Assembly: GCF_900890425.1 (NCBI RefSeq)
Contig: NZ_CAAHFG010000001.1
Coordinates: forward strand, 4,030,001 to 4,094,000
Origin: Pontiella desulfatans
Lineage (GTDB): Bacteria; Verrucomicrobiota; Kiritimatiellia; Kiritimatiellales; Pontiellaceae
Reading direction: 5' to 3'
Length of the DNA stretch: 64,000 nt
This document shows positions 1-10,900 of the stretch, piece after piece. Every line of letters begins with the position of its first letter. Within the stretch, counting starts at the first letter, position 1. Both the position numbers and the translations under genes were made by a program. The notes below the pieces were generated by a model. That model worked only from the letters and a program-made list of their open reading frames with translations, was not told where the DNA came from and searched no databases.

Positions 1-346
1 TGTTGCGAAAGATGTCGGCAAAGCCGGGAATATCGCCTTCGATCGGCGCAATCACAACCTTGAAGCCCTGCTGGGCAACGGCCCACACGGCATGCTCGCG
101 GCTGGAACCGCAACCAAAGTTGTTCCGGCCAACGAGGATCGAGGCGCCCTGCGTCTTCGGCTGGTTCAGCACAAAGCCGGCGTTGTCGGAACCGTCGTCG
201 GTGTAGCGCCAGTCGGAAAACAGCGCCGGGCCAAAGCCGGTGCGCTTGATCGATTTCAGGTGCTCCTTCGGGATCAGCGCGTCCGTATCGATGTTCGCGC
301 GGTCGACCGCACAAACGATTCCTGTGAATGTTTCAAACTTTTCCAT
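1..346 (-). CDS. leuD: 3-isopropylmalate dehydratase small subunit (partial)
   Basis: Small subunit of isopropylmalate isomerase, which with LeuC converts 2-isopropylmalate to 3-isopropylmalate in leucine synthesis. Reading the minus strand from ATG at 346 gives [20 protein letters not shown], then [11 protein letters not shown] and the family signature [14 protein letters not shown]. The frame runs open to the window edge, so the C-terminal part (roughly 80 residues, judging by the family's usual size near 195-200) lies outside. The start codon overlaps the leuC stop by one base (TAATG), so the two are almost certainly translationally coupled, as expected for subunits of one heterodimer. The assignment is firm. 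Confidence 0.95.
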   Translation of the reverse strand, partial: MEKFETFTGIVCAVDRANIDTDALIPKEHLKSIKRTGFGPALFSDWRYTDDGSDNAGFVLNQPKTQGASILVGRNNFGCGSSREHAVWAVAQQGFKVVIAPIEGDIPGFADIFRN

Positions 347-1752
347 TAGTCGATCTCCCTTACGTCCACAAAACGTCCGTGAATTGCCGCTGCTGCGGCC
401 ATGGCCGGGCTAACGAGATGGGTACGGCCGCCGCGGCCCTGGCGACCTTCGAAGTTGCGGTTGGAGGTCGAAGCGCAACGCTCCTTGTCCTTCAGCTTGT
501 CGGGGTTCATCGCCAGGCACATGCTGCAGCCGGCATAGCGCCACTCGGCGCCCGCTTCGTGGAACACGCGGTCGAGGCGCTCGGCTTCGGCCTGGTAGCG
601 AACCTTTTCGGAGCCCGGAACCACCAGCACGCGGACTCCGTCGGCAACCTTCTTGCCTTCCATCACCTTCGCGGCGGCGCGGAGGTCTTCGATGCGGCCG
701 TTGGTGCAGCTGCCGATGAACACGGTGTCGATCTTGATATCGGTCATCTTCATGCCCGGCTCAAGGCCCATGTAGTCCAGTGCGGCGCGCACGTCTTCCG
801 GTGCATATCCCGCCACGGCGTCAAGGGCCGGAACGGTGCTGTTCACGCCCGTCACCATGCCGGGGCTGGTGCCCCACGTAACCTGCGGCTCAAGCGTTTC
901 AACGTCGATCACGAGCACCTTGTCGTAGTTCGCGTCGTCGTCGGAGAAGAGCGTCTTCCAATAGGCGATGGATTCCTCCAGCGCTTCGCCCTTCGGGGCG
1001 AACGGGCGGTCTTCGGCGGTGATGTAGTCGATGGTGGTCTGGTCGGGGGCAATCAGCCCCGAACGCGCGCCCGCTTCGATCGCCATGTTGCAGACGGTCA
1101 GGCGGCCCTCCATCGAAAGCTCCTCGATCGCTTCGCCGCAGAATTCGAATGCGCATCCGGTTCCGCCCGCGGTTCCGATTTTGCCGCAGAGTTCAAGCAC
1201 CAGGTCCTTGGCGGTGACGCCGGTCGGAATCTTGCCCTTGAATTCAACCTTGTATTGCTTCGGCATTTTCTGGCGAAGCGTCTGGGTGGCGAGCACATGC
1301 TCCACTTCGGAGGTGCCGATGCCGAACGAGATGGCGCCGAACGCACCGTGCGTCGCCGTGTGCGAGTCGCCGCAAACCACCGTGGTGCCCGGCAGCGTGA
1401 TGCCCTGCTCCGGGCCGATGATGTGCACAACGCCCTGCTTGTCGGACTCCATGCCATAGAAGGTGATGTTGTTGTCCGAACAGTTCTGCTGAAGCGCATC
1501 AAGCTGTGCCGCGGCAATCGGATCCGTCACATCCGCACGGACACGGCTGTCGGTCGGTACGTTGTGGTCGGTGGTTGCGAAGGTCAGCTCCGGATGGCGC
1601 ACCTTGCGGCCATGTAGCTTAAGACCTTCAAACGCCTGCGGGCTCGTGACTTCGTGCACGAGGTGGCGATCGATGTAGAGAAGCACTTCGCCGCCGGGCA
1701 ATTCCTTGACGACATGCTGGTCCCATATTTTTTCAAACAGTGTTTTTCCCAT
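346..1752 (-). CDS. leuC: 3-isopropylmalate dehydratase large subunit
   Basis: Large, iron-sulfur subunit of isopropylmalate isomerase (leucine pathway, aconitase superfamily). It has 468 residues, the usual family length. Visible motifs are [17 protein letters not shown] (about 126-141), the first cluster ligand in [13 protein letters not shown] (Cys349) and the pair in [12 protein letters not shown] (Cys409 and Cys412), which together hold the [4Fe-4S] cluster. ATG at 1752 starts the canonical N-terminus [15 protein letters not shown]. The gene leads the leuC-leuD pair. The upstream side holds only the Fic remnant, so the promoter should lie within 1753-1886. Confidence 0.97.
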   Translation of the reverse strand: MGKTLFEKIWDQHVVKELPGGEVLLYIDRHLVHEVTSPQAFEGLKLHGRKVRHPELTFATTDHNVPTDSRVRADVTDPIAAAQLDALQQNCSDNNITFYGMESDKQGVVHIIGPEQGITLPGTTVVCGDSHTATHGAFGAISFGIGTSEVEHVLATQTLRQKMPKQYKVEFKGKIPTGVTAKDLVLELCGKIGTAGGTGCAFEFCGEAIEELSMEGRLTVCNMAIEAGARSGLIAPDQTTIDYITAEDRPFAPKGEALEESIAYWKTLFSDDDANYDKVLVIDVETLEPQVTWGTSPGMVTGVNSTVPALDAVAGYAPEDVRAALDYMGLEPGMKMTDIKIDTVFIGSCTNGRIEDLRAAAKVMEGKKVADGVRVLVVPGSEKVRYQAEAERLDRVFHEAGAEWRYAGCSMCLAMNPDKLKDKERCASTSNRNFEGRQGRGGRTHLVSPAMAAAAAIHGRFVDVREID

Positions 1753-1886
1753 AATTTTTACCTATATTTTAACGAACCGGGGATTATAGGTAGCCCATTC
1801 CCCCGTTCAAGCCATTCCTTGCGGTATTTAGATTAACTCGCAACAGCGCGTTTTCCTTTATCGGCAAGGAAATCTCATTCATCAGT

Positions 1887-2060
1887 TCAGTTGCCGAAAA
1901 CCGGGTTCCAGCGGCTCAGAATCAATGTCTGCCACAGCCGCCCAATTCTTCCGTTTCCGTCTTCAAACGGATGAATGAATTCAAACTCGTGGTGGAACAC
2001 CGCACCGGCCACCAACGGATGCAGCTCCGTCGCTTCCAACCATTGGAAAAGCTGCTTCAA
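1887..2060 (-). pseudogene. Fic-family protein remnant (C-terminal fragment)
   Basis: The minus strand in this interval encodes about 57 residues that include FIHPFEDGNGRIGRLWQTL, the HPFxxGNGRxxR signature of Fic-domain enzymes (AMPylases and relatives), preceded by HPLVAGAVFHHEFE, which is typical of the helix before the motif. The frame is closed by TAA at 2061-2063 just upstream of the similarity and ends early at NPVFGN. No Fic N-terminus is found in the short gap to isocitrate dehydrogenase. The break lies exactly at the terminal repeat of the neighbouring four-helix-bundle element, so insertion with flanking deletion is the likely cause. Confidence 0.8.
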
Positions 2061-2062
2061 TT

Positions 2063-2757
2063 ACGGACAAAAGGGACATAACCCGTTTATTCGCCTTTCC
2101 CGTTCTGTCCATTTTGTCTATGGTTTGTTCTAGCCTTGTAAAGCCGATCAGAAAAGCCTCCGTCCGACTCAAAATCCTCAGCCTGCCGAGCCAAAAGCTT
2201 TTCAACCAGATAATGCGCCTGGGCTGAAAGCACTGCACCGAGGTTCGCCGCCCGCTCCTCGCGGCTCTGTTGCCGATCCGACCGGTTTATCCAGCCAGCG
2301 GCCTCCGCCAAACTCTCGGGACGCAGGTTCCGCGCTTCGCCGAACAGGGTCGCATTCTCCGTTTCCCATAATGGAAGATGTTTGCGCTCCAGATATTTCT
2401 TATAGTCCTTATGCAACTCCCCCAAACTACCACGCGCAACATTGGTCAGATTCAATTCCAGCTTCTTGGTTGTGGCACTCAGCTCGCTGCCTTCACGGAT
2501 ATTCTGGAAACCGCTTCGCGCCGCCTGCACCATCTGGTCATGGTGCCGATCCTTCGGCGGGATATACAACTCGCAAAACCGGCAGGTGAAATCATAGCAC
2601 AGCTCCGCAAGTTGATACGCCCTCAGCTTTCGGAAACCGCTATGCTTCCCGAAAATCCGTTCCGACGAATCGGAACTCAATACATGCCGCTTTTCTTCCA
2701 TGCCCCAAACCAGTCTTGAACCACCTGAAATCAGACGGTTTTGTCACTTCTGTCCGT
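2063..2757. mobile_element. Putative 695-bp element with 16-bp terminal inverted repeats carrying a four-helix-bundle gene
   Basis: The left end (2063-2078, ACGGACAAAAGGGACA) and the right end (2742-2757, TGTCACTTCTGTCCGT) are inverted copies matching at 14 of 16 positions. Between them lies one gene (2087-2701), whose last codons repeat the same words (GACAAAATGGACAGAACGG, near 2098-2118, minus strand). The left end sits one base from the broken Fic frame. No transposase is present, and no target duplication could be recognised. The element status is inferred from the symmetric ends and the disrupted neighbour. Confidence 0.5.
2087..2701 (-). CDS. Four-helix-bundle protein (23S rRNA intervening-sequence protein family)
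   Basis: A 204-residue protein whose core (about 21-115) has the four-helix-bundle signature of the 23S rRNA IVS-encoded / Avd-like family: FRKLRAYQLAELCYDFTC, then DRHHDQMVQAARSGFQNIREGS, then LELNLTNVARGSLGELHKDY. The core fold is basic and nucleic-acid-associated in characterised relatives (Avd of diversity-generating retroelements). The C-terminal extension is charged and ends in NHRQNGQNGKGE, which is simply the translation of GGACAGAA/GACAAAA words. No rRNA gene or reverse transcriptase is nearby, so this is a solitary copy. ATG at 2701 is the only sensible start; its ribosome site is weak. The molecular role of solitary members is unknown. Confidence 0.75.
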   Translation of the reverse strand: MEEKRHVLSSDSSERIFGKHSGFRKLRAYQLAELCYDFTCRFCELYIPPKDRHHDQMVQAARSGFQNIREGSELSATTKKLELNLTNVARGSLGELHKDYKKYLERKHLPLWETENATLFGEARNLRPESLAEAAGWINRSDRQQSREERAANLGAVLSAQAHYLVEKLLARQAEDFESDGGFSDRLYKARTNHRQNGQNGKGE

Positions 2758-2803
2758 TCAACACGGGAAGTGAACCAGATCAAGAACTGGAAACAAAGCA
2801 AAT

Positions 2804-5044
<2,241 letters not shown>

Positions 5045-5150
5045 TCAGAGCCGATTTGTCTATGGGAAAGCGGGCTTTATGTCAAGACAGAGCGCCGGTT
5101 TACCCAGCAAATCCTGCCATCATCCAATCCTTGGATAAAAAGATCCTTGA

Positions 5151-5170
5151 AACTGTACGATCGTTCAGTT
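5151..5170. promoter_or_regulatory. Candidate LexA operator (SOS box)
   Basis: The 20-mer AACTGTACGATCGTTCAGTT is palindromic at 18 of 20 positions, with half-sites AACTGWACGA. It lies 28 bp upstream of the lexA-like start codon, where an autoregulatory operator would be expected. PVC LexA boxes are not uniform, so assignment as the LexA site is inferred from symmetry and position. It could also affect the divergent icd promoter. Confidence 0.65.
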
Positions 5171-5198
5171 ATCTATATTTCCAACAACAGGAGACTTC

Positions 5199-5789
5199 AT
5201 GCCCCGCAAAATCGACTTATCGGAAAAGATCAACCAGCTCCGCTCCTTCCACGAGGCGGAGGGGCGGGCGCCGAGCTATGCCGAGATGGCGGAGCTGTTC
5301 GGCTACAGCTCCAAGAACGCCGTCTACGCCCCCGTCAACAAACTGCTCGAACTCGGCTACCTCGAAAAAAGCGCCAATGGCCGCATTGTGCTGACCACCA
5401 AAATCACCGGCTCCACCAAGCTGCTCGGCTCCGTACAGGCCGGCTTCCCCTCGCCCGCCGAGGAAGAACTGGTCGATACCATCAACCTCGATCAATATCT
5501 CGTCCGCCGCCCGGAGGCAACCTATCTGCTAACCGTCAGCGGCGATTCGATGATCGAGGCCGGCATCCAGCCCGGCGACCTGGTGCTGGTGGAAAAAGGC
5601 GGCGTCCCGAAACAAAACGACATCGTCGTGGCGCAGATCGACGGCGAATGGACGCTCAAATATTTCGGGAAGGATGCCACCGGCGTCTACCTCGACCCCG
5701 CCAACTCGGCCTACACCCGCATGCGCCCCGAACGCTCCCTCAGCATCGGCGGCATCGTCAAGGCCGTCGTCCGCAAATACGCTAAATAA
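5199..5789 (+). CDS. lexA: LexA-like SOS repressor (self-cleaving, S24 family)
   Basis: A 196-residue transcriptional repressor with LexA architecture. An N-terminal winged-helix DNA-binding domain (about 1-65; APSYAEMAELFGYSSKNAVY) is followed by the self-cleavage site Ala81-Gly82 (VQAGFPSP) and an S24 catalytic core with nucleophile Ser117 in VSGDSMIEAGI and general base Lys154 in WTLKYFGKD. RecA filaments would trigger autocleavage and derepress the regulon. ATG at 5199 is preceded by CAGGAG and by the palindrome at 5151-5170. A Y-family polymerase follows 420 bp downstream on the same strand, with a small gene between, which is a typical SOS mutagenesis arrangement. It could be the main LexA or a cassette-specific paralogue. 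Confidence 0.92.
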   Translation: MPRKIDLSEKINQLRSFHEAEGRAPSYAEMAELFGYSSKNAVYAPVNKLLELGYLEKSANGRIVLTTKITGSTKLLGSVQAGFPSPAEEELVDTINLDQYLVRRPEATYLLTVSGDSMIEAGIQPGDLVLVEKGGVPKQNDIVVAQIDGEWTLKYFGKDATGVYLDPANSAYTRMRPERSLSIGGIVKAVVRKYAK

Positions 5790-5803
5790 TTTTGGAGAAA
5801 AAC

Positions 5804-6025
5804 ATGAAACAGCGCACGACAACCTACAACTCGCTCAGCGGATGCCTCGAAGCCCACTTCGGCGACCGGCGACCCAAGGCACCCTCCCGGGAATACCGCG
5901 AACCCGAACAGGGATTCCGAACCATCCAGTTCCAGTCCCTCCCGCTCAAACTCAACTACATGCGCCGCCGGACAAACAATCCGTTAACCCGGCTAACTAT
6001 CGGATTTTTACAGGACAATGGATAA
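5804..6025 (+). CDS. Hypothetical 73-residue protein between lexA and the Y-family polymerase
   Basis: A small ORF starting MKQRTTTYNSLSGCLEAHFG with a good ribosome site (TTTGGAGAAAAAC) only 14 bp after the lexA stop, so it is probably co-transcribed. It is basic and rich in Arg and Pro, with no recognisable domain, signal or membrane segment. Its last residues (GFLQDNG) are read out of the first ACAGGA repeat, so the C-terminus may be accidental. Genes in this position in other SOS cassettes encode accessory factors such as ImuA-like or UmuD-like proteins, but no similarity to those is visible. Confidence 0.6.
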   Translation: MKQRTTTYNSLSGCLEAHFGDRRPKAPSREYREPEQGFRTIQFQSLPLKLNYMRRRTNNPLTRLTIGFLQDNG

Positions 6026-6190
6026 CAGGACTATTCCCTGGAAAAACTGAGGATTATTTTGGACAGGATCATTGAATGACACAATGACTCCCTCCCCCCG
6101 CAAAAATAATCCTGTCATTCCATCATCCTGTCGTTATTCCTTCCTCCCCCGGCAGCGCGGGAAAAATAGTCCTGTCATCAATAGTCCTGT
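6010..6190. repeat. ACAGGA-word repeat cluster with three forward and four inverted copies
   Basis: Three forward copies of ACAGGA begin at 6010, 6025 and 6063. Four reverse copies (TCCTGT) begin at 6110, 6126, 6170 and 6185. Flanking bases are partly shared (ACAGGACAAT/ACAGGACTAT against AATAATCCTGTCAT/AATAGTCCTGTCAT). The array fills the gap between the small gene and the polymerase and could fold into a long imperfect hairpin. It has the same forward-then-inverted design as other intergenic repeats in this window. Confidence 0.7.
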
Positions 6191-6210
6191 GAATTCTCCA
6201 CCCCAAGTCC

Positions 6211-7521
6211 ATGCAACAAGAACAACCCATCGTCAACGCCTCGTTCCCGCAGGCAATATTGCACATCGACGGCGACGCCTTTTTCACATCGGTCGAGCAG
6301 TCCATGCACCCGCACCTGAAAGGCCGCCCGGTCGTGAGCGGCAAGGAACGCGGCATCATCGCCTGCGCCAGCTATGAAGCCAAGGCACTCGGCATCAAAC
6401 GCGGCGTCGGCCTGTGGGAGGCGCGCAAAATATGCCCCGACCTCGTCGTGCTGCCGAGCGACTACGAAAGCTACAGCATCTATTCCAAGCGCATGTTCGA
6501 GATCATGCGGCGCTACACGCCCGCGGTGGAGGAATATTCCATCGACGAAGGCTTCGCCGACATCACCGGCCTGCGCCGCCTCCACCACATGTCCTATCCG
6601 GACATCGCGAAAAAAATCCAGGAGACCATCTGCAAGGAGCTCGACCTGACGGTCTCGGTCGGGCTCAGCCTCTCCAAGGGGCTGTGCAAGATTGCCTCCG
6701 ACTACCGCAAGCCGCACGGCTTCACCGCCGTGCGCGGGCGGCACATCCACCTCTTCCTCCAGCGCATTCCGCTCGAGGAGGTCTGGGGATTCGGGCGCAA
6801 CACCGTTGCCCTGTTGCAAAAGCACGGCCTGCACACCGCCTACGACTTTGTCCTGCGCCCTTCAACATGGGCGCAGAAAATGTTGGGCAAACCCGGCCTC
6901 GAAATCTGGCACGAGCTGCGCGGCGTCAACCTCCTGCCCGTCACCCCCAACCCCAAGCCGGCCAACGTCTGCATCGGCAAAGGAAAAACCTTCACCACGC
7001 CCTCGGCCGACAAGGAATTCGTTTATGCCAAGCTCGTGCGCAACGTCGAATCGGCCTTCATCAAGCTACGCCGCCACAAGCAGCGCACCAAGGAAATCCA
7101 TGTTTCGCTGCGCTTCAAGGACTACAACCAGCTCGGACTCGGCGCACGGCTCAACCGCGCCACCGACTCCACCCAGGAAGTGCTGCCGATGGTGCGCGAG
7201 CTCTTCGAAAAGGTGTTCCGCCCCGGCCATGAATACCGCACCACCCAGATTTGGCTCACCCGCCTCGAATCCGCCGAGAGCACCCAGTTCGACCTCTTCG
7301 ACGATCGGCTGAAGATCGAACGGTTCGACCGGCTCGCCAAGACCATCGACGAAATCAACGCGCGCTTCGGCAAGCACAAGGTCTGCGCCGGCACCGCCCT
7401 GCAGATTCGCGACACCCCCGCCACCGCCCGCACCGAACTCCCCTGGCGCAAGCAAAACCTCCTCCCCGGCGAAACCGACCGCCAGCGCCTCTACCTCCCG
7501 CGCCTTAACCTTAAAATCTGA
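6211..7521 (+). CDS. dinB: Y-family DNA polymerase (DinB/Pol IV-like)
   Basis: A 436-residue translesion polymerase. Palm and fingers motifs are intact: HIDGDAFFTSVEQ (metal ligand Asp and steric gate region) and EEYSIDEGFADITG (catalytic Asp-Glu pair), followed by VSVGLSLSKGLCKIASDYRKP. The helix-hairpin-helix thumb contains VWGFGRNTVALLQKHG. The little-finger region ends at a beta-clamp-binding pentapeptide QFDLF (359-363). About 50 residues after the clamp motif are family-variable. It lies downstream of lexA, suggesting SOS control either through the lexA operator or from its own promoter within the repeat cluster at 6010-6190. The start MQQEQPIVN has only a poor ribosome site, so an alternative start a few codons later is possible. 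Confidence 0.92.
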   Translation: MQQEQPIVNASFPQAILHIDGDAFFTSVEQSMHPHLKGRPVVSGKERGIIACASYEAKALGIKRGVGLWEARKICPDLVVLPSDYESYSIYSKRMFEIMRRYTPAVEEYSIDEGFADITGLRRLHHMSYPDIAKKIQETICKELDLTVSVGLSLSKGLCKIASDYRKPHGFTAVRGRHIHLFLQRIPLEEVWGFGRNTVALLQKHGLHTAYDFVLRPSTWAQKMLGKPGLEIWHELRGVNLLPVTPNPKPANVCIGKGKTFTTPSADKEFVYAKLVRNVESAFIKLRRHKQRTKEIHVSLRFKDYNQLGLGARLNRATDSTQEVLPMVRELFEKVFRPGHEYRTTQIWLTRLESAESTQFDLFDDRLKIERFDRLAKTIDEINARFGKHKVCAGTALQIRDTPATARTELPWRKQNLLPGETDRQRLYLPRLNLKI

Positions 7522-7902
7522 GTCCGTTCACCCGCTCATCCACCATCCCGCCGGGCAGCAGACGATGCGGTCGCCGCGCGCCAGCAACCGGTCGAGGATT
7601 TTCTTTTCCGGCGGCGAACGATTTCCCGCCCTTGGGAATGTGCACCAACGCATGGAAATGATCGGGCATCACCACGTACGGGCGCCCTCATGGGTGCCCT
7701 CTTGGGCAGGCACAAGGCCTGCCCCTACGGATTCCCAAATGCGGCCAACCATTTCCCTGACCTCCTTGGACGCAAAGATTTCCCCGGCGTCGCGATGCGC
7801 ACATGCCGTAATGAAATAGGTGCCGCCGCCCGCCTAGTCGTGCCCCTTCAGCCGGATCGAACGGCGGTTGTGGATTGCGGGGTTGTATTGGGTTTTGTCC
7901 AT
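7522..7902 (-). pseudogene. REP-associated tyrosine transposase (Y1_Tnp/RAYT) remnant
   Basis: The minus strand from ATG 7902 reads MDKTQYNPAIHNRRSIRLKG and HD, then an in-frame TAG, then AGGGTYFITACAHRDAGEIFASK. After the REP-like palindrome the frame shifts and resumes as YVVMPDHFHALVHIPKGGK, the HUH metal-binding motif (HxH) of Y1 transposases. At least one stop and one frame disruption are therefore visible, and the usual segment between the two parts is missing. The catalytic Tyr region is not recognisable. The remnant lies between the convergent dinB and Sel1-protein genes. Confidence 0.8.
7687..7730. repeat. REP-like palindromic sequence inside the RAYT remnant
   Basis: An 8-bp perfect stem (GGGCAGGC at 7704-7711 and GCCTGCCC at 7717-7724, loop ACAAG) is preceded by a second GC-rich palindromic block containing GGGCGCCC. 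It interrupts the transposase frame. The pentamer TACGG is found on both sides and may be a target duplication. Such GC-rich hairpins are the known substrates of RAYT enzymes. Confidence 0.6.
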
Positions 7903-7906
7903 GGCC

Positions 7907-10900
7907 TTATTTTTTCTGCGATGCAAGGAACCATTGCCAGGCGGCGCGGTAGGATTTGGTTACACCGCGCCCCTTGAGGTAGCATTTGGATAGAGCCAAC
8001 TGGGCCTCCTTTTGCCCCTGCATGCCGGCCTTGCGGAAATTATTCGCCGCCTTGCGGTCGCTCTGCCGAACGCCGTCGCCTCGTTGAAAACAGAGCCCAA
8101 GACGGTACTGGGCATTGGCATTTTCCTGCTCGGCGGCTTTGCCATACCACGCTGCGGCACGGGCAATATTCTTCTCAACCCCGTCACCCTCCTCGAGGCA
8201 CAGGCCCATGCGGCATTGCGCAACATCGTTGCCGCCCTCCGCCGCCAACCTGAACCAGCTTGCCGCCTGCGCCATGTCCTTCCGCACCACGGTTCCATTG
8301 GCATGGAAGAGTCCCAACTTCAGCAGCGCGCCGGAACTTCCGGCATCGGCTCCTTTGCGGAACCACTCCAAGGCCTGCCCCAAATCTTTTGCAACATGGT
8401 GCCCCTGCTCATGGCACAGCCCCACATTGCGCATGGCCTCGGCATAGCCCTGTGCAGCCGACTGCATGAAGAGATCGAACGCCTTGCCATAATCCTGCGT
8501 CACGCCCTCGCCGTTAAAATAGGCCACGCCCAGGTTGTTCTGCGCGGCGGCTTTGCCCTGTTCCGCCGCAAGCGAATACCACTTGAACGCTTTTTCCAAA
8601 TTCCGTGCCACGCCATGCCCATGATCGTATGCCCACCCCAGATCGTTTTGCGCATCGGCCAGCCCTTCCTCCGCCGTCTGGCGGAAAAGTTGCGCCGACC
8701 GCTCCTGGTTGCGCCGAATGCCGGTGCCCCAATAATAGGCCACCCCCATCTGGTAACGCGCCTTCAAGTGCCCCTGCTCCGCTGCCAGCCGATACCAGCG
8801 GAAGGCTTCGGTGTCATCCTCCGCAACGCCCCGGCCCAGGGAATGACAAATGCCGAGCATGTATTGCGCGCCGGCCGATTGCTGTTCGGCGGCCAGCCGG
8901 TACCACTCCACGGCCAGCACCCCGTTGCTTTCCACGCCGAGCCCGGAATAGCAACGGTCGCCCATTTCGCACTGGGCGGAGATATAGCCGCCCTCCGCCG
9001 CCTTCGTGTACCACTCAACCGCAGCCGCGTCGTTGCTCTCCACGCCCTGCCCGAGTTCGTAGCGCACCGCCAGATTATATTGCGCCTGACCGCACCCCTC
9101 TTCCGCTGCCTCGCGGTACCACTTGACCGCCATCGCATAGTCACGTTCGCCAAGATCCCCATCGGCATAGAGCGCACCGATGTTGTTCTTCGCCAGTGCC
9201 GACCCCTGTTCGGCGGCCTTGGTGTACCACTCCAGCGCCGCCTGCATATTGGTCTCGGTTCCGTAGCCGTTGCGGCAACGCCAGCCCATGGCATACTGCG
9301 CGTCGGCATGGCCGTGTTCGGCCGCCGTGCGATACCAGCGCACCGACTCCGTCAGACTGGTTTCAACCCCAACACCATCGTCGTAGCAACCGGCCAGCCG
9401 ATACTGCGCGCTATCGACGCCCTGCTCGGCGGCATGCAGATAGTTCGAGAAACCGGCAGTGAGGTTGGTGGCCACACCCTGCCCGTGGATAAGGCACCAG
9501 CCCAGATTGTACTGCCCCCAGCCATGCCCCTGTTCCGCGGCGGCGGCATACCACTTCGCCGCCTCGGCATAGTCCCGCTCCACTCCCTTGGCAGAATAAT
9601 AGGTATTGCCAAGTTCGTTCTGCGCGTTCGCATGGCCGTTGCTGGCCGAATGCTGGAACCACTTCAGCGCCAGGGCCGCATTGGTCGCCACGCCTTCGCC
9701 GTTCCGGTAGCGCCACGCCAGGTTGCACTGCCCCATCGCATTGCCCTGCTCCGCCGCTTTCATGTACCACCGCACGCCTGCCTCGAAATCCGGATCGCCG
9801 AGCCATCCGTTGCACAGCATGGCTCCAAGGTTGTTCTGCGCGGTGGGATTCCCCTGCTCTGCCGCCAGCCGATACCACCTTCCGGCTTCCGAATAATCCT
9901 GCTCCACGCCAATGCCCTTTTCACAGTGCCAGCCCATGGTCTGCTGCGCGCTGGCTACGCCTTGCTCGGCGGCGGCGGTGTACCATTTGATCGCCGCCGG
10001 CAGGTTGGTCGCTGTTCCAAACCCTTGATCATGGCACACCGCCAATTCATACATGGCCGTCGTGTGGCCGAGCTCTGTCGCCTTGCGATACCATTCGAAA
10101 GCCTGCACGGGATCCGCCTCGACCCCCTCTCCGTATTCGTAGCACTGCCCCAGATTGTATGCGCCAAAACGGTTGCCCTGCCCTGCGCTCCTCCGGTACC
10201 AGTCCACTGCCGCAAAATCATCGCGGTTCGTGGCAATTCCCTCGTCCAGATAATAGCCCACCTTCACCTGGGCGGAAGCGTGCCCTTGCTCCGCCGCCTT
10301 GAGCAGGAAGGCCAACGCACTGGTGGCGTTCGGTTGCACCCCCAGCCCGTCCTCGTAGGCGCACCCCATGTTGTATTGCCCATAGGCATCGCCCTGTGCC
10401 GCCGCCTTTGAATACCATTCAACCGAGGCCGCCAGGTTGGTCTCTGTCCCGTATCCAGATTCATGGAACCAACCCACCTTGACCTGCGCCGACGACGACC
10501 CCTTTTCCCCCGCTTTCAGGAGCCATTCAAAGGCCTTCCCCGGATGTTCCTCCACACCATCGGCATATTGATAGCAAAGCCCCAGATTATACATGGCATC
10601 AACGTGCCCCTGTTCCGCGGCCTTGGCATACCACTCCGCCGCCAGCACGTCATCCTTTTCAACGCCCTCGCCATAGTCATAGCGAACGCCCAGCGAAAAC
10701 TGCGCCTTGGCATACCCCTGCTCCGCCGCCGCACGGTACCACCGGGCCGCTTCAACCATATTGGTTTCCACCCCCCGTCCCCGACGGTAGCAATTGGCCA
10801 AGGTATATTGCCCCGATTGGCTTCCGCCTTCGGCGGACGCCATGTACCACTTCACCGCCTCTTGCAGATTGGTCGCCGTGCCCTTGCCATATTCATAGTG

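Noticed and set aside
328-1617. Long plus-strand open frame opposite leuC (429 codons)
   Set aside because: It is antisense to a clearly conserved gene, has a biased Ala/Val/His composition typical of GC-rich antisense frames, and has no family match.
1887-2060. Fic toxin of a toxin-antitoxin pair
   Set aside because: Only a C-terminal fragment remains and no antitoxin frame adjoins it.
8012-10411. 799-codon plus-strand open frame opposite the giant Sel1 gene
   Set aside because: Mirrors the Sel1 repeat periodicity on the wrong strand and has no ribosome site or domain.
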